Positions 24,601-39,600 of a DNA stretch of 64,000 nucleotides are shown in pieces. The notes under the pieces were generated by a model. The model worked only from the letters and a program-made list of their open reading frames with translations. It did not search any database and was not told the DNA's origin. Where the stretch lies: assembly GCA_963965975.1 (NCBI GenBank), contig OZ014411.1, positions 11,787,501 to 11,851,500 on the forward strand. Direction: 5' to 3'. Each line of letters begins with the position of its first letter. The stretch's first letter is position 1. Position numbers and translations under genes: made by a program. Source of the stretch: Xestospongia bergquistia. Taxonomy: Eukaryota > Porifera > Demospongiae > Haplosclerida > Petrosiidae.

Positions 24601-27600
24601 CTATACATGAGTTGAATTAAAACTATCATCTACTAGTAAAACAACTAAGACTTCTATGAGAGCACATTCAATGTTGGGTTTGGGACCATTTCCTCACATA
24701 ACCACTTTAAAAATATGCAGGTATTCTTCCTTGTTATGAAGTCATCTAAAGACTTCATTCTTTGCCAGATAATAGCAAAAACTTTACAGCAATATTACCA
24801 TTTCATGCATTAACATGCAGTTTAAAATAACTGCTGGTTCTAAATATAATAAGAATTTCCTTATTGTCTCCATAAGTTTATTCATTATTGTATTATAGGA
24901 TGACTCTTGATGAACAAAATGCTAGCTGGTCACACTGCAAAAAAATTACTTAAACTGCAAGTAAATGTTGAAACTATTTAGCACCATACCAATTATGGAT
25001 CAATTAACAGATTTAAATTAATAGAATTTGATTGGTTGGGTCTTGTTCTTGAAGCTAGACGGACAGACAGAGAGAGAGAGGTCATAAAATGTCCCATTTC
25101 GCCTACTCCCATTTCGCCTACTAATTGACTACCAGTGTCATTTTGCCTTCTCATGCAAAACGTGATGAAAATGATAGTTTGTAAGAAAATAAAAAAAATT
25201 AAAAATCATCTAATAGTATTAAGTTCCAACAAAACTGTGTATACACATATAGTTCAAATGGCAGTATGAGCAGAAATTCGTCTAATATACTCTTCTAAAC
25301 TAATTTGATCAAATCTACTTTTTAGTTCTCCTATTTTATTGTCTTTTTCAACAGACTTCTTAGCTCTTTTAGGTGACTGGATCCTGCTTCAAGTTGAGCA
25401 ATGCTGACTTCAGTGCTTGATTGTTCTTGCTTGAAGATTTTGATGAGTTCAAACACATTGGGATGGGCTTTCCTTGCAATTCGCTTCAACTTGTTGTGCC
25501 ATGCTTCAAGGTGGTTGTTGGTCCTAGGGCTGCTGGCATCTGAGAAGAAGATGTTCCATAGTCTAGGACCAAAGTTGCCCACCAACCACGTCTCTTCAAA
25601 GTAGGTCACAAACTCGTCCATTTTTTAATTACAAAATTACTTAAACTACAAGTAAATGTTGAAACTATTTAGCACCATACCAATTATGGATCAATTAACA
25701 GATTTAAATTAATGGAATTTGTTAAAGTACTAATTTTAATAATCATAACAATATTATCACATTTTGAATAGAAGTCCTATCAACAATTGAAAAAATAACA
25801 AAGCACAAAAACTTAACCATAATTGTTTAAATTGATAAGATTAAGTCTTTCAAGTTAAACACCAAACATTTGTATGTCTGTAGTTACCATGATATATGTA
25901 GCATTTTTGTTTCTTTTCTTCAGCAGTAGCTAGTATGATCCAAAGACAGTCTTAAAAGAATAAGGCCACTTCTTGAACTTGTTTTTCATAGCACAAGTTG
26001 AATATATAGTGGGATATGAACCACAGAAGTACTCTTTAGCAAAATCATTGGTTTGTATTCAAACAAGAACATCCACAAAGATGAAATAGTCAGCTGAATC
26101 TTCATTTTCAAAAATGGTAAAGCAAGGAGCTGTTCTCCTTGGATTTCTTGTAGCAATGTTTGAAGGATAGTCATTTGGGAAGAGCAAACAGATAGTAAAT
26201 ATTAAATAATAATTATTATCAAATTTCAATCAAATTCCAAGAGTAAGTAATGATTGCAATAAGCTGGTTTTATATCATTCAATCTTATGAAAAGTAACAC
26301 ATTTTTATTAAAAGTTCATATTATAACTTACCATACATTTGTCATTTATATAAATTAATACATCTTTGCTTCTTTAAACGTTTACATAAAACAGATAAAG
26401 CAACCATCTGTTTCTGATTATCATCATCTCTAATTTGAAAGCACTTGACATTAATTTACTACTTCATAATATTAATCAAAAAATTGACCTTCGTTTCTTT
26501 GCTCTATTAAAAAGTTTCAGCTTTTTTCCAGACAAACTAGTGTTACAATATTCTGTAATAGCTGGGACCTACTTATTTGTCCAAAAATCCATGTCAGCTT
26601 TAAAAAGTCATGTGCCTTCAAGAATGACATCAACCTCTTGCTCAAGCTGTCAGTGAAAAAGGAGAAGAGCAAAATAAATTTGTAAGAAGCCAATCAGTAT
26701 CCTTTTTGCTAAACATTTAGGCCACGTTTACACAGGATCGGTCTGGCTGAATGCTGCATTAAACGCACATGAATGCTGCATTTTCATATTCATTTACACA
26801 TAAACACAACATGCAGTTTTAGATCATGTGTAGCAGATGGAGTGTAGAAGAACAGAAATGCCACCTAAGAAGAAAGAGAAGAAAAAAGAGTTTATTTGGA
26901 ATGATGACGAAGTTGAACTATTAAATATAGCAAATGACTATAAAGTCTCGAAGGCTGTGGACTGAGAGTCAGTAAAATCCAAATATATTTTTCACACTGG
27001 CATGTGATTTTTGTTAATAATAAAAGTTTTAAAATCCAAATTTATTAATAAACAAGATAAAGTCTGTCCGAACCTAGGTTTTCAAAATAAGAATCCGATT
27101 AATCTGGATTTTATCTAGATTAATCCGGATAAAAGCTGATACCATGGCAACACTGACAACATGGCTTTAAATTTGTTCTTGCACTTTTGTATTAAGAGCT
27201 CTTTCAACATCAGTGGGAAAATGCTGAAGCTAAAGAAAGGGGTCAGGTAATGGAACCTTGTTTTCCTCCTATCATTAACTTTCTCTTCCTGATTGGTGAT
27301 TTAATTGTCTCAATAGTTGTCTCCATTACAGGAGAATCATCATCAAAAGTCATTGGGGAACCAGTTTGATCTTCTAAATCTAATAGTTGTCATAGGACAT
27401 TCTTAGTTATACATGATCATGCAGTAAAATACATAGCTGAACCTATTTTAATTTGGTATCTGCTGAGTAACTTGCACTATCATTGAGAATACTACACAAA
27501 CATATCACAATTTGAGCTTTTCTTTCACTCTCAGAATACAATTATTACTAAGATCTACATACTCTTTCCAATCAGAGTAATATTTCTGAAAGGTAACATC

Positions 27601-30600
27601 AATACAAATATTATTGAAACAATTAAAAGCTTTCAAGAACTCTTTTCTAAAATAGGATAGATCACTTTCAGTTTTGTCAATTGGAACAATGAGAACTTTA
27701 TTTGTTCTGGTCCAACTAAAATTTTCAAAAATTAAGATTGTTAACTAAAGATAGCAACCTGTCACCACAAGTTTGTCCATGATAACTGTAATCATTAACA
27801 ATATTATTATATGTGTGAGAATTATCATCAGTGAAGTGTTCTTTTTCATGACCACTTGTTTTAAGTGGAATTGAACATGAACCTGTAGGAGCAACAGTTG
27901 TGTTGGCATGTCCATCCAGCATACCGTATAATTCATGGCAAAAATACTATGATTAATCATTTGTTTTCGTAGATGTATAATGAAGTTCACCAACTTTGGA
28001 ATAATATCAGCAAGTGTACTTTGACACACAGTTGTTTTATGTCTGAGAGGAAGAGAGAGTATCTTTGCATGAATCTGTAAAGCCAACTTCGACCAGCTTT
28101 GAAGTCAGGATTAACAAAAGACAGTTCCTTAGCCTTCACTCAGATCATAGAACGGGAAACACATTGTGACTGTGCAAATCTATAATCCAGCTAAATAATG
28201 TTTCTTCAATTTTAATATCTAATACCTTTCGTCCTGCTCCACCAAATCGCTTTCTTTTTTAACTTACCACTCTTCTTTAAAACAAGTTCGTCTTTCTGAC
28301 TACACCACACACAAATTCTCTTCGTGTCAACAGCAAATTTTCTAGCGATACCTTGCTTGGGTTTACTTTCTGCATATTCTACAGCTTTCAACTTGAAAGA
28401 CACATTGAACGCTTAGCCATCTTTAAATACAGTTGGAGCAACACTAGTACATGTGGATACAGGTGGGATGGGCATGACTAATAAGGTGTGGTGAGGAGGC
28501 ATCAATTTGAGACTAGGCCTGTGCCTATTTTTCCCATAAACTTGCCCCATTATTATATTCAGAATTTCTTAAATATTTCCCCTATTATTCTTGGAACTTC
28601 ACCAATTATTTTTTGAAAAAAACAACAACATTACTTAAACATCTGCATTATTAAATTGTAATGTGAGTGACACTTCAATGAAATCCTCAAGGGCACTTGT
28701 TTGACCATCAGAAAAAGTTTTTAAGAAGAGAAAAGGCTCTTTCCACACTAGCTGATACTGGTTGTATAGTTGCTACTTTGGCAGTAACTGCAGACCAATA
28801 AGGTAAGTCTTGTGCATGGTTTTGCCGAAATTTGCAAATATCGTAAGAGGGGTCAACATCACCAGCCAAGGTACAGTAGGTTGGAAATTTGTTCTTTAAA
28901 TGCTGAATTATGCTGTACCTTACGTTTTCTAGAGATTTCCAATGCAGTAGGACATCTTAGCCTTGACAAAAGACTATCAACATCCAAACTGGATGCTTGA
29001 GCCACTGTTTATAGTCTCAGATTCAGTACTCTCGAACACGGAGTTACTGCTAGTTCTACTTGTGACATAATGGTTTACTTCAGTCGCTATTTTTGCCACA
29101 TTGTAAATTTTAACCCAATTATTTCTTTAATTATTGGGTAAGCCCCTATTATTCTTTCTTTTATTCTGGAGTAATAGGTGCAGGTCAATTTGAGACCCAG
29201 CCTCTATTTGCTATGTAATTCTTTTTACCCTGGCCTCATTTTGAGACCCAACCTCTATTTTGAGGAGGCCTTTATTTAAGGAAATACAGTACTTATATCA
29301 TCTGACAATTCATTATGCATACATTTTGTAGTAAATGTCATTTAGCAAATAGTTAAAGCTATTTCATCTATAATACAATGTGTAATGTTGTTACTTTATA
29401 ATAATTTTAGTGCAGGCATAACATTTTATTTTTTTATTGTGTGTCATTGTTTTAATTCTTTTTCAGATCAATGAATTTCTTATTTCATTCAAAGTTTAAC
29501 TTAGTGGAGATAAAACAAGTATTGGCATTGTTAATGTGTCATCCTCAATACCCTATTATTAAGCAATCTCCACTATTTCAGAATCTATTGAAAGAGTCAG
29601 AAGAGGTATGATCCAGTACTAATTTTATCAATATTCTTTATCACACACATTCTAATCTTGAACTTTACTCATGCAAATTAAAGCAAATATTACTGTAGTC
29701 ATTAGAATAAGGTACTATTGTGGTTATATTGTATTTTGTTTGATGATGTACATTTGTTTTTCATTTAGGATACCTTACTGATCACTGCTGTCTCTCTTGT
29801 TTTATTAAGTAAAGATGTATTTGAGACTAAACAAGTCTTTGACAGTCTACTTCAATCATATTGTATACAGATTATCTCAGAATTGTTTTTTGGTTTGGCT
29901 ACATTATTTTATCATCTTTGGAGAATCAAAGTCATCCCTCAAAGGTAATGTATTTGTCTCCATTACTTTGTAATAGAGTGGTAGACCCTGTTTGTAGCAA
30001 GCTCTTATAACTATTATCTTAATGCATTAGTTAAATATGAGCATTTTAATTGTAAATTGAAACTGGTAGACTACAAACATAGCTAAGTTATAATTAGGTC
30101 TAGGAATGGCACTCTATCACAAATATGAAAACAAATTATAGCAACTTTCCAAGTAATGTATAGTTTTATATTTTTCAATTTAACTTGCATTGCTTCTGAT
30201 GTGATACAATTATAGTGAATATAATATTAAATGGATGTATTATCTGCTTTATTACTGACAGGTTACATTATCAAACTTACTACGTTTTGAAAAACTTTCT
30301 CTTTAGGTAACAAAAGTTTGTACTTACAATATTGTTTACTTATAATTGAGCTCCTCATCCTTCTTTACTTAATAGCCCTATATTTTGAGCAAGGATAAGT
30401 TTAATATAAGGAAATACATCACTTGTATTGCAAATTGTATTTTGCTTTGCAATAATTTGACCAATAAATACTATTGTTATTAGTTTTCACTTGTATAAGT
30501 ATTTTGGATTACATGATATTTATACATGTATGTCATGTTTGAAAATTAAAGTTTTGTTGTGTGCAACTTTCAGTTTACTTTCAAGAATGAATGAAAGTAA

Positions 30601-33600
30601 ACTGCATTCTTAAACCACCAATGTACATAGGAACCACCAAATATATTAAGCCTAACCATGAGTATCATGATGATATGTATTACTAATAAATCTTTAAGTT
30701 CTTGCTAGCTTGTTTTCTACCATTTTGTAGCTATTTGATTTTCACAGACACTGCTACTAATTATAAAATCTTTGTAGCTGTAGTATGTGTTTTACTGAGT
30801 AGTCAATATCTTCCCAAACAATTAGGATGATTTTTGAATTATAAACTTGTTATATTCATGTGTATTCATGTTAATAACAATACATAATCGTTAATATTAT
30901 TAATAGGGGTGACACAAGTGTCACATTAACTGAAGAACAAAATGCAATAGTTAAACATCCTATATTACCTGGTCATGTCTGGAAGATTATTGCTTTGGCT
31001 GGTAAGTGATGCATATGCTGCATACTCACTTTTGTTCAATGCTCAAACAAGTTATTACTAACTTAAATTGCTTTTGGCAAATATTTTGTTAGCTCCACTC
31101 AATGTAGTTGTAGCATTCTGTATGGTAATTGTTTAATATCAAATATTGCAGATCATCTCTTCCATGAAATCTTCTCATTGTCAAACAATCAATATTATAT
31201 TAGAATGTAGCACGCACCTTTTCATATTTTGGTTATAAAACATTTTTGAGCAACAGCATTGCTTTTCCTACTTCTCTCTCCAGATTTAGCAAGATGTAGT
31301 TCCATAAATATAAATAATAAATAATAGTTCCATAGAAAATAATGTTAGAAGTGCTCTTACAAATATAATCTTGTTATATAGGTACTGGGAAAACAACTAG
31401 TTTGATACACCTGGCTCATGAAAACAGTAGTTTGAAGTTTTTATATCTCTGTTACAACAAGTCTGTTCAAGAATCTGCTCAAAAAGTGTTTGGAAGTAAT
31501 GTAAAATGTCAAACATTCCATTCATTGGCTTTCCGAACAGCTGGGTTAGTATAACAACATTTACATCAATGGTTTGTGTAGTGATCTAGTACACCTTCAA
31601 ATATAAGCAACTGATTGATAAATGAAAGTAATGACAAACAGTAATAAGTGACAGAAAACACATGTACACACGTTTATGTATGGAAATCCATAGAATATTC
31701 TAGAAGTTCTACACGTGGTTTCACACCCACAAAACCATAACATATTAGCATAATTACATTAGCATGAAAAGAATATTAAGTTAAGATTATCAAGAGTTAT
31801 TAAGATATCACACTCCTCCCCCTTTAAGTGTGACGTGAGGGTGAATATCTGTCAACTGGTGGACGAGACTGGGTGGAATGTCGGATAGGAGCTGTTCCAT
31901 CAGTTGAGGGGATAGGACGTCCGAGGATTACAGGCGTTGGGAAATTACCGGAGAACCCGTCTTGTCCAACCCACTCATCATCAACGCATGAGGGTAATTG
32001 GGTGTCTGACTCACTTGTTTCATCTGCATATTGTCTTCTTAGCTGGTCTATATGTCTTCGTAAGAGTAATCCTTCATCTGTTTCAATCTGGTATGACACA
32101 GATCCTGTAACTTTAACTATCCTCCCTGTAATCCATTTCAGTCCATGGAAATTCTTGGCATATACCTTTTCTCCAACTTCAAATTGTCTCGGCACTCTTC
32201 CTGGAATACTTTTCTCCTGCTTGTCATTCATTCGCGCAGCTGTATCCGGGTGAAGTAGATCCAAATGAGTCCTCAACCTCCTCCCCATCAAAAGTTAAGC
32301 TGGAGAGAGTCCTGTTGTTGTCTGAGGGGTAATACGATATTGAAATAAGAACTTACTGAGTCTCACTTCCATTGGGCCATCTAACTTTGTTACTACATTC
32401 TTGAATGTCTGTACCGCTCTCTCAGCTAGTCCATTGGATGATGGTGGTATGGGAATGTGAGGACTTGTTTTATTCCATTGGCCACTAAAAATTGCTGGAA
32501 CTCTACACTAGTAAAGCCGAAACCATTATCTGACATAATTTGCTCTGGCAGACCAAATGTAGCGAAGATGTCTCGTAATTTGGCAATAGTCAATGCAGCT
32601 GATGTAGAGGGAACTATATGTACCTCTATCCACTTGGAATGCGCATCCACTAGTACTAGGAAAGCTTCCCTTGAAATTGACCCGCGTGGTCAATGTGCAC
32701 TCTGGACCATGGGCATGAAGGCCATTCCCATGGATGAAGGGGAGCTCTATGGGGAGACGGTCTGTGTTGACAAGTGTCACAGTGCTGAACAGTGGTAACG
32801 ATATTAAGTGTCCATCCCTGGCCACCAGACATACGAGCGAGCAAGACTCTTCATTTTACAAATCCCAGGGCGAGTATCATGAAGTTGGAATAATACTACT
32901 GTAAAACCAGAATAAATAACGTCCATTATATTTAACGATTTTATTTACGTAGACAATTTAACGTCCATTTAAATTAACGATTTTTTTTAATAGAAATAAC
33001 TTCTATTGAAACACAATGAAAAACAAATCATGCTTGTACAATATCGATGATTCCAACTGTTTCAAATGGTTTCTTAATGGTATCACATTTATCAGAAAGA
33101 GTTGAAACTGTATTCATCAGCCAGTTGGCATGTAAGGGTTTAATTAAAGATGCCCTGTGATCAACCTTGATCCCACTGATGGCAACCCCTTGCCTTAGTG
33201 CCTGCTGGACCTCACTGGCATACCACTGTGAGAATTCCTGCTTCAAGAGACCCTTAAATTGGTCATTGATGCCAACATCTAGAGGTTGTAACTCTCCAGT
33301 ACAGCTGGCTGGGACAAAAACCTGATGGATGTGGTTAGACTTGAGCATTTCCAGGACACTGGCACATCGGTGTGCTGCAAAAACGTCAAAGACAGCTAGT
33401 GCTGGCTGATCCTAAGGTAAGTCAAAGGTTAGTCGTGTGCTAGTTACATATGGAATTATGATACTTTCTACATACTCCAACATTGTTTTTTCAGTACTCC
33501 AATGGCTTTCGCTGTGAGTTATGTGCCATTTTTCAGGAAAAGTTACTTTAGCATGGCAACCAGAGGTTTTACCTTGGTAGATTACTTGTGGGGGTAGTAG

Positions 33601-36600
33601 TGTACCAATGGCTGTAGCAGCAAGTACAACAGTAATCTCTTTCTTACCTTCTAGTCCAACAACAGGAATTTGCTTTGAGCCGCTCTCTGCCATGGTCCAA
33701 GAACTAACAGGTACCAGTTTCACACCTGTCTGATGCCAGTTGAACAGCAATTCCAAAGGTATAGAATGAGATTTTACTTCTTCCTGAATCCTTCTCAAAA
33801 AATTCTGCTTAAGCTCAGGGAAATCTTGGGGAAGTTTTCTCGCAGCTTTAGTAGCCTTTCTCTTGACGTACCCTCTTCTGATTAAAAACGACTCCGCCCA
33901 TTTTTTCCCTAGCTCAAGGCTTCCACCATAGTCCTTCGATAGTCCAGGATTTCTATGAGCAATGATGCCTTTGGCTGCTGCTATCAAAATGCTGCTGTTC
34001 AATATCCAACCAGACAACCTTAACTTGCGGACATACTCAGCTACTTCATCGTCATATTTCCCCAGAAGGAGAGGTCTTCTGCTTGGCGCACTTGGTAAGC
34101 TAGTAACACTATCCGGGTTACCGACACTGTTTACTTTATCTAGATATTTGCGCTTGAAGTTTCTCACTGTGCCTTCAGATAGATCATGTCCAAGTTCCTT
34201 AGAAAACTTCTTGACAGCCGATTTGTTTCCATAATTACAGGCATATTTGGCAACCTTGGCACGAACCTTAGGTGAGTAATGATGGTAGTCACCACGTTTC
34301 CGTTTTCGTTTGTTGTCAGGGTTGTCTAGTTCTTGTTGAACTTTCTTGTTCGCTGCTTCGATGGCACTTCCACTCTCTGCATCAGGCAAGTAAGAGCTGC
34401 TTTGGCCATCTCTTCTCCTCAACCAATGATGAAGAGACATTTTTGGGCGTGATCCAAAAATACTAGTAACCAACTGCGCATGCACGTGCACGTTGTAAAA
34501 AATAATGACTTAAAACTTTAACGAATTGATGGCAAACGTTAAACTCGTTAAGATTAATGGAACGTTATTTATTCTGGTTTTACAGTAACTTGTATCCAGG
34601 TGGGGGAATCACAACTCTAGTCCCCCAGAGAATACAGCCATCTACAGCACTCAGTTCTTCATGATGATTGAAGTAAGGTCGAAAAGAGGAATCAGAAATT
34701 GTTTTTGGCCAACCGTGAAGGAGGTAGCGGTGAATTCTTGATAATGTGGGGTCTTTTTCTGTCCACTTTCGAATATGAGAGGCAGTTATTATAGTGTCTG
34801 AAAGGTGCTGGAATAACATCTTCATATCTCCTGGTAGTGGAATGTCCGACACATTTGGATGTTCTGGAAGTGGTAACCGACTTAGGGCATCTGCATTACC
34901 CATCTTTTTCCCATGTCGATGTTGGATACTATATTGATATGGTCCTAACGTCAATGCCCATCTCTGTATTCTTAAGGAAGCTATCACTGGGACTTGTCTG
35001 GATTCATTAAAAAGATATTTCACGGGCTGATGGTGTGAATAGATAGTAAAGGGCCGTCCATACAAATATTGATGGAATTTTTTACTGCAAATATTATAGC
35101 TATCCCCTCTTTTTCAATTTGGGAGTATTTCTGCTCCACTTTAGTGAGAGTACGGGAGGCAAAGGCAATGGGTTTCTCGGAGTTGTCGTCCATCCTATGG
35201 GCTAAAACAGCACCCAATCCGTATTGTGATGCATCACAAGACACAATCAGTTCTTGTTCACTATCATAATGAACTAACACGGTGGACAATTGTAATAGCT
35301 GTTTGGCTTGCTTGAATGCTTCAGAGTGTTCTTTTGTCCATGGCCATTTAACATCTTTTTGCATCAACCTATAGAGGGGAGAAAGAAACATGGCAAGGTT
35401 AGACATGAATTTAGAATAATAGTTTATGAGTCCCAGGAAGGATTTTAGTTCTGACAAGTTACGTGGTTCGGGGGCATCCTGAATTGCTTGGACTTTTTCA
35501 GGTGCAGGGTGCAGACCATCCTTATCAATTATATGTCTCAGGTACTCGACAGATGGGGCCAGAAAATACACTTGGGTGCTTCAGAGTTACCCCAGCCGAT
35601 TTTAGGCGATCCATCACCTTATCAAGGTTCTTGAAATGTTCTTCCTTATTTGGACCTGTCACCAGCACGTCGTCTAAATAAACTACGACACCAGGTAAAT
35701 CTTGCAATAAGCCCTTCATTACTCGTTTGAAAAATGGCTGGTGCTGCTGATATGCCAAACGGTAGTCGTTGGTATTCAAAAAGACCTTTGGTAGTGTTTA
35801 TCGTAGTATACTTTTTGAACTCTCTGATAACAGCACCTGCTGGTAAGCATGTGTGAGGTCGAGTTTTGAAAATACTTTTCCTCTGGACGTTGCAGTAAAT
35901 AAGTCGTCCACTCTCGGTAATGGGTAATTGTCCAATTTTGACACATTGTTGACTGTCACTTTATAGTCACCACAGATGCGGATGCTTCCATCCACTTTCA
36001 CAATGGGTACTATCGGAGCTGCCCAGTCTGAAAATTGGACTGCCTGATGACTCCAGCTTCCTGCAACCGGTCAAGCTCCTTCTCCACTTTGGCTTTTAGT
36101 GAGTATGCCAATGGTCTAGGTTTGAAACAACAAAGTTGTGTATTGGGTGGAACATGCATTTGAGCTTCCACGCCCTTGAGAGTTCCTAACTCCTTGTGGA
36201 ATAACTATTGATGTTTCTGGAGCAGGACATCCACCTCCAGATTGTTAGACACACTGTGAATGACAGACCAATTCAGTTTGATACGTTCTAGCCAATTACG
36301 ACCAAACAGGGATGCTCCGTCACCTTTAACGACCACTAATGGAAGAGATGTTGTTTGCGACTCATAGACGACAGCAACTGTGGCCACACCTAACACTGGT
36401 AACTCTTCCCCCATATATGTAAGTAGGCTAATATCTGTTGACTCCAAGAGTACTGTATCCTTCAACACTGTATTGTAGGTAGACTCACTAATAACAGAAA
36501 CTGATGCTCTCGTATCCAATTCCATAGGGAGTGGATGGTTATTAATCATAACGGACAGGGTGAACGGTTTGGATCTGGAGACCACTGGAAACATTGTATA

Positions 36601-39600
36601 TACTTCAGATGATGCAGTAGTTGTTGAACTAGATGGGTTGCTGGTTGTCCTAGGAGATGGATCTGAAGACGAGTTGGAAACTTCGAGAAGATGTGTTCGG
36701 ATACGAGGATCAGTTCTTGAGCTACCGGATCCCCGGGAACTTGTACCATGCTCTGAGCGTTTGCTTTGACAAACTCTGGTAATGTGGCCAGTCTTGCCAC
36801 ATGCTCGACAATTTTCATGAACAAAACGACATGTGGTAGCTAGATGAGGTCCCCCACAACGGTAACAAACTTTGGGAGGGTTGACGGGATAACTAGTCTG
36901 CTGCTTGCCTTTAACCTGGTTCACTGATACCTTGATGTCCGGCATTTTCATCTGCCTTGCTTGAACAGATGCCTTTCTCCACACTGGTGGCTATTTCCAC
37001 AGCTCGATCGAACGTTAGATAATTGTCCTCAGTGAGCAAGCTTTTTCGAGCTGCCTCGTGGGCCAAGCCACACACAAAACGGTCTCTGAGTAATATACTT
37101 TGCACATGAGGTTCGTACTGACAACAAGTAATTGACTTCTTTAAACTGACAACAAAGTCAGCTATACTTTCATTAGGAGTCTGACAACGGCAATGAAATG
37201 AGTATCGTTCGGCAATGACCGATGTAGTAGGCTGGAAATGCTTGGTCAACACGGTGATAAGTTCATAAAGAGATTTGTCTTCTGGTTCAGAGGGGCTTAA
37301 GAGATTCGACAATTGGTTGTTGTGCTCTCTACCAAGTGAATTTAAGAATACATACTTTTGTTTAGCATCAGCAACCTCGTTGGCGGAGAAGAAATTCTTA
37401 ATTCTCTTCACATAGTGGGGAAAGTCTCTTGAGTAAGGTCAAACGATTCAATTTTACCAACAGATGACATGGTGGTGGGAACGTTACGATACTTCATCGC
37501 CAATGTAGTGATCTAGTACATCTTCAAATATAAACAACTGATTGATAAATGAAAGTACTGACGAACAGTAATTAGTTACAGAAAACACATGTACACACGT
37601 TTATATATGGAAATCCATAGAATATTCTAGAAGTTCTACACGTGGTTTCACACCCACAAAACCATAACATATTAGCATAATTATATTAGCATGAAAAGAA
37701 TATTAAGTTAAGATTATCAAGAGTTATTGAGATACCACAGTTTGTGTACCCAGGAATATTCCAAAAAAAAGAAGTATACAAGAGGCAAAGATTATCATGC
37801 TTTTAATTGCTTACTATGTTGATAAGAAAAGATGGATAGGTATTATACTTTCTGTATACTCCTCCATTTTATACTGAAGATGTATTCACAGTTCTATTGT
37901 ATTTTAATTGAAACATAAGCTGTATTTACAATTCAGTTTAAATAAATGTGTAGGAGACTTTCTAAAACTACATTGCTATATCATTATTTGTGAAGTGCAT
38001 TGGCATTTAGTCTGTTCTTTTCAGTGTGTTCTGTTTTCTACATTACTTACATTGTAATAAATCCCAATCCACACTTATATTGAAATTTTGTCTAAACATG
38101 TTGTACAATATACATTTACTAGTAAGTCTAAATATATATCACAAAGATATTGACATATCATTTGTTTTGCAGATCAAAGTACAAGCACAAGTTAATTCAT
38201 GGTAACTTTAATGCTAACCATGTTTCTAAGGCTGTTGATAAGCAAGATCAAAAAATATTAGATCACTTATCATATTCTAAATACATTGTGGAAACACTGG
38301 AATGTTTTATGGCATCATCTGATTCTGTTATAACTGAAGATCATGTTCCTGAGATAAATGAGATAGCAAATCCATTGTCTTCATCTGATCAACAGAAATT
38401 AACTAAAATGGTATTATCTTGTATTGTAATATTTGTCTCTTTTGTATCAATGAGTGTGTATTATTGTGTCAATATTGTACATATATTAAATTGTCTTGAT
38501 TATTTAATTGTTTTATTTTGTTACTTATAGTTAGTAACTGAAGCTCGCTCTTTGTGGTGTAAAATGAAAGATGTTAAAGACAAAGATGTATATATACCAC
38601 ATGATGGTAATGTTATGATATACCATACATAAAATATGTCTAAATATGTTTGATAACTCTCTCTTTTATATTGACATGCCTTGCTAAAATTCTTCAGGTT
38701 ATCTCAAAGTCTATCAATTACAAAGTCCTCAAATATTAGGCTATGATTGTATATTAGTTGATGAAGCACAAGATATTACTCCAGGTATTAAGTCAATATA
38801 TACTGTAATAATATGACATAATATATAGCTATAATCTCAGTGGTTCAAGGTCAAACATGTCCAAAAGTGTTTGTTGGAGATCCTTATCAGCAGATCTATG
38901 GATTTAGGGGGGCAGTGAGTGCTCTTCGTGCAATAGAACCAACCCACACATTCTATTTAACTAAGGTATTTTGTGATATTTCTTGTCAGCATTCAAGAAA
39001 TGTGTTTTTATTTTCATACAAATCTAGTCTTTCAGATTTGGTCCCAATATTGCTTTTATCACTTCATGTCTATTAGAGGCTCTCAAAGGAGTCCATACAC
39101 AGACACTTACTGGTGGCTTTCAATCTGGTAAGTCATGTCTATCAATAGACCTCCATCTCTATACTAGATGTAGGTGGATATTCTGGTATAAGTGAAGGTC
39201 AAGTTGCTTACATAGCTCGTACTAACCTCAAACTATTTTGCAAAATGGTTAGAACTATCCAAACGAAACCAGATGCTAAACTTGGATTTGCTGGTGGTGT
39301 AGAAGGCTATGATTTTGATTCTCTTATAGATATTTATAGACTACGTACAAAGAGTGATTTGAACCTCATCAAGAATGGTTTAATCAAGAAGTTTGCAAGT
39401 TCTCACTCTGATCGTGCCTTTCAGCAACTTATGAACTATGCAGAACGTGCTAATGATGTGACACTAAAAAGCAAGATAAAGGTGTGTGTAACATTTGTTG
39501 CTACTCAATATATTATCTTTTTTAACTGTATATCCAAAACACACTTACATAAAGGACGTGGCTAAGGTCAAGAATTCACTTAACATGCTACAACAAAAAA

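Larger units (their letters stand above)
31577..37739 (-). mobile_element. Full-length Gypsy LTR retrotransposon, degenerate, with LTRs and 5-bp duplication
   Basis: Two 236-bp LTRs (31577-31812 and 37504-37739), each tg...ca, differ at about ten positions by eye. Both outer flanks are gtttg (31572-31576, 37740-37744), a perfect 5-bp target duplication. On the minus strand the polypurine tract AAAGGGGGAGGAG abuts the left LTR. Gag starts with an ATG at 37470. Domains then follow in canonical Ty3/Gypsy order: gag, protease, reverse transcriptase, RNase H, integrase. Frameshifts near 37420, 36985, 36000-35780 and in the integrase make it defective. A Tigger-like element (32899-34585) splits the region between RNase H and the integrase core. 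The whole element lies in an FBH1 intron, opposite to the gene. Confidence 0.9.

Noticed and set aside
32457-32798. Plus-strand open frame opposite the Gypsy integrase
   Set aside because: Shadow frame; the minus strand carries the D-D-E integrase core.
33962-34466. Plus-strand open frames opposite the Tigger transposase
   Set aside because: Shadows of the minus-strand coding sequence.
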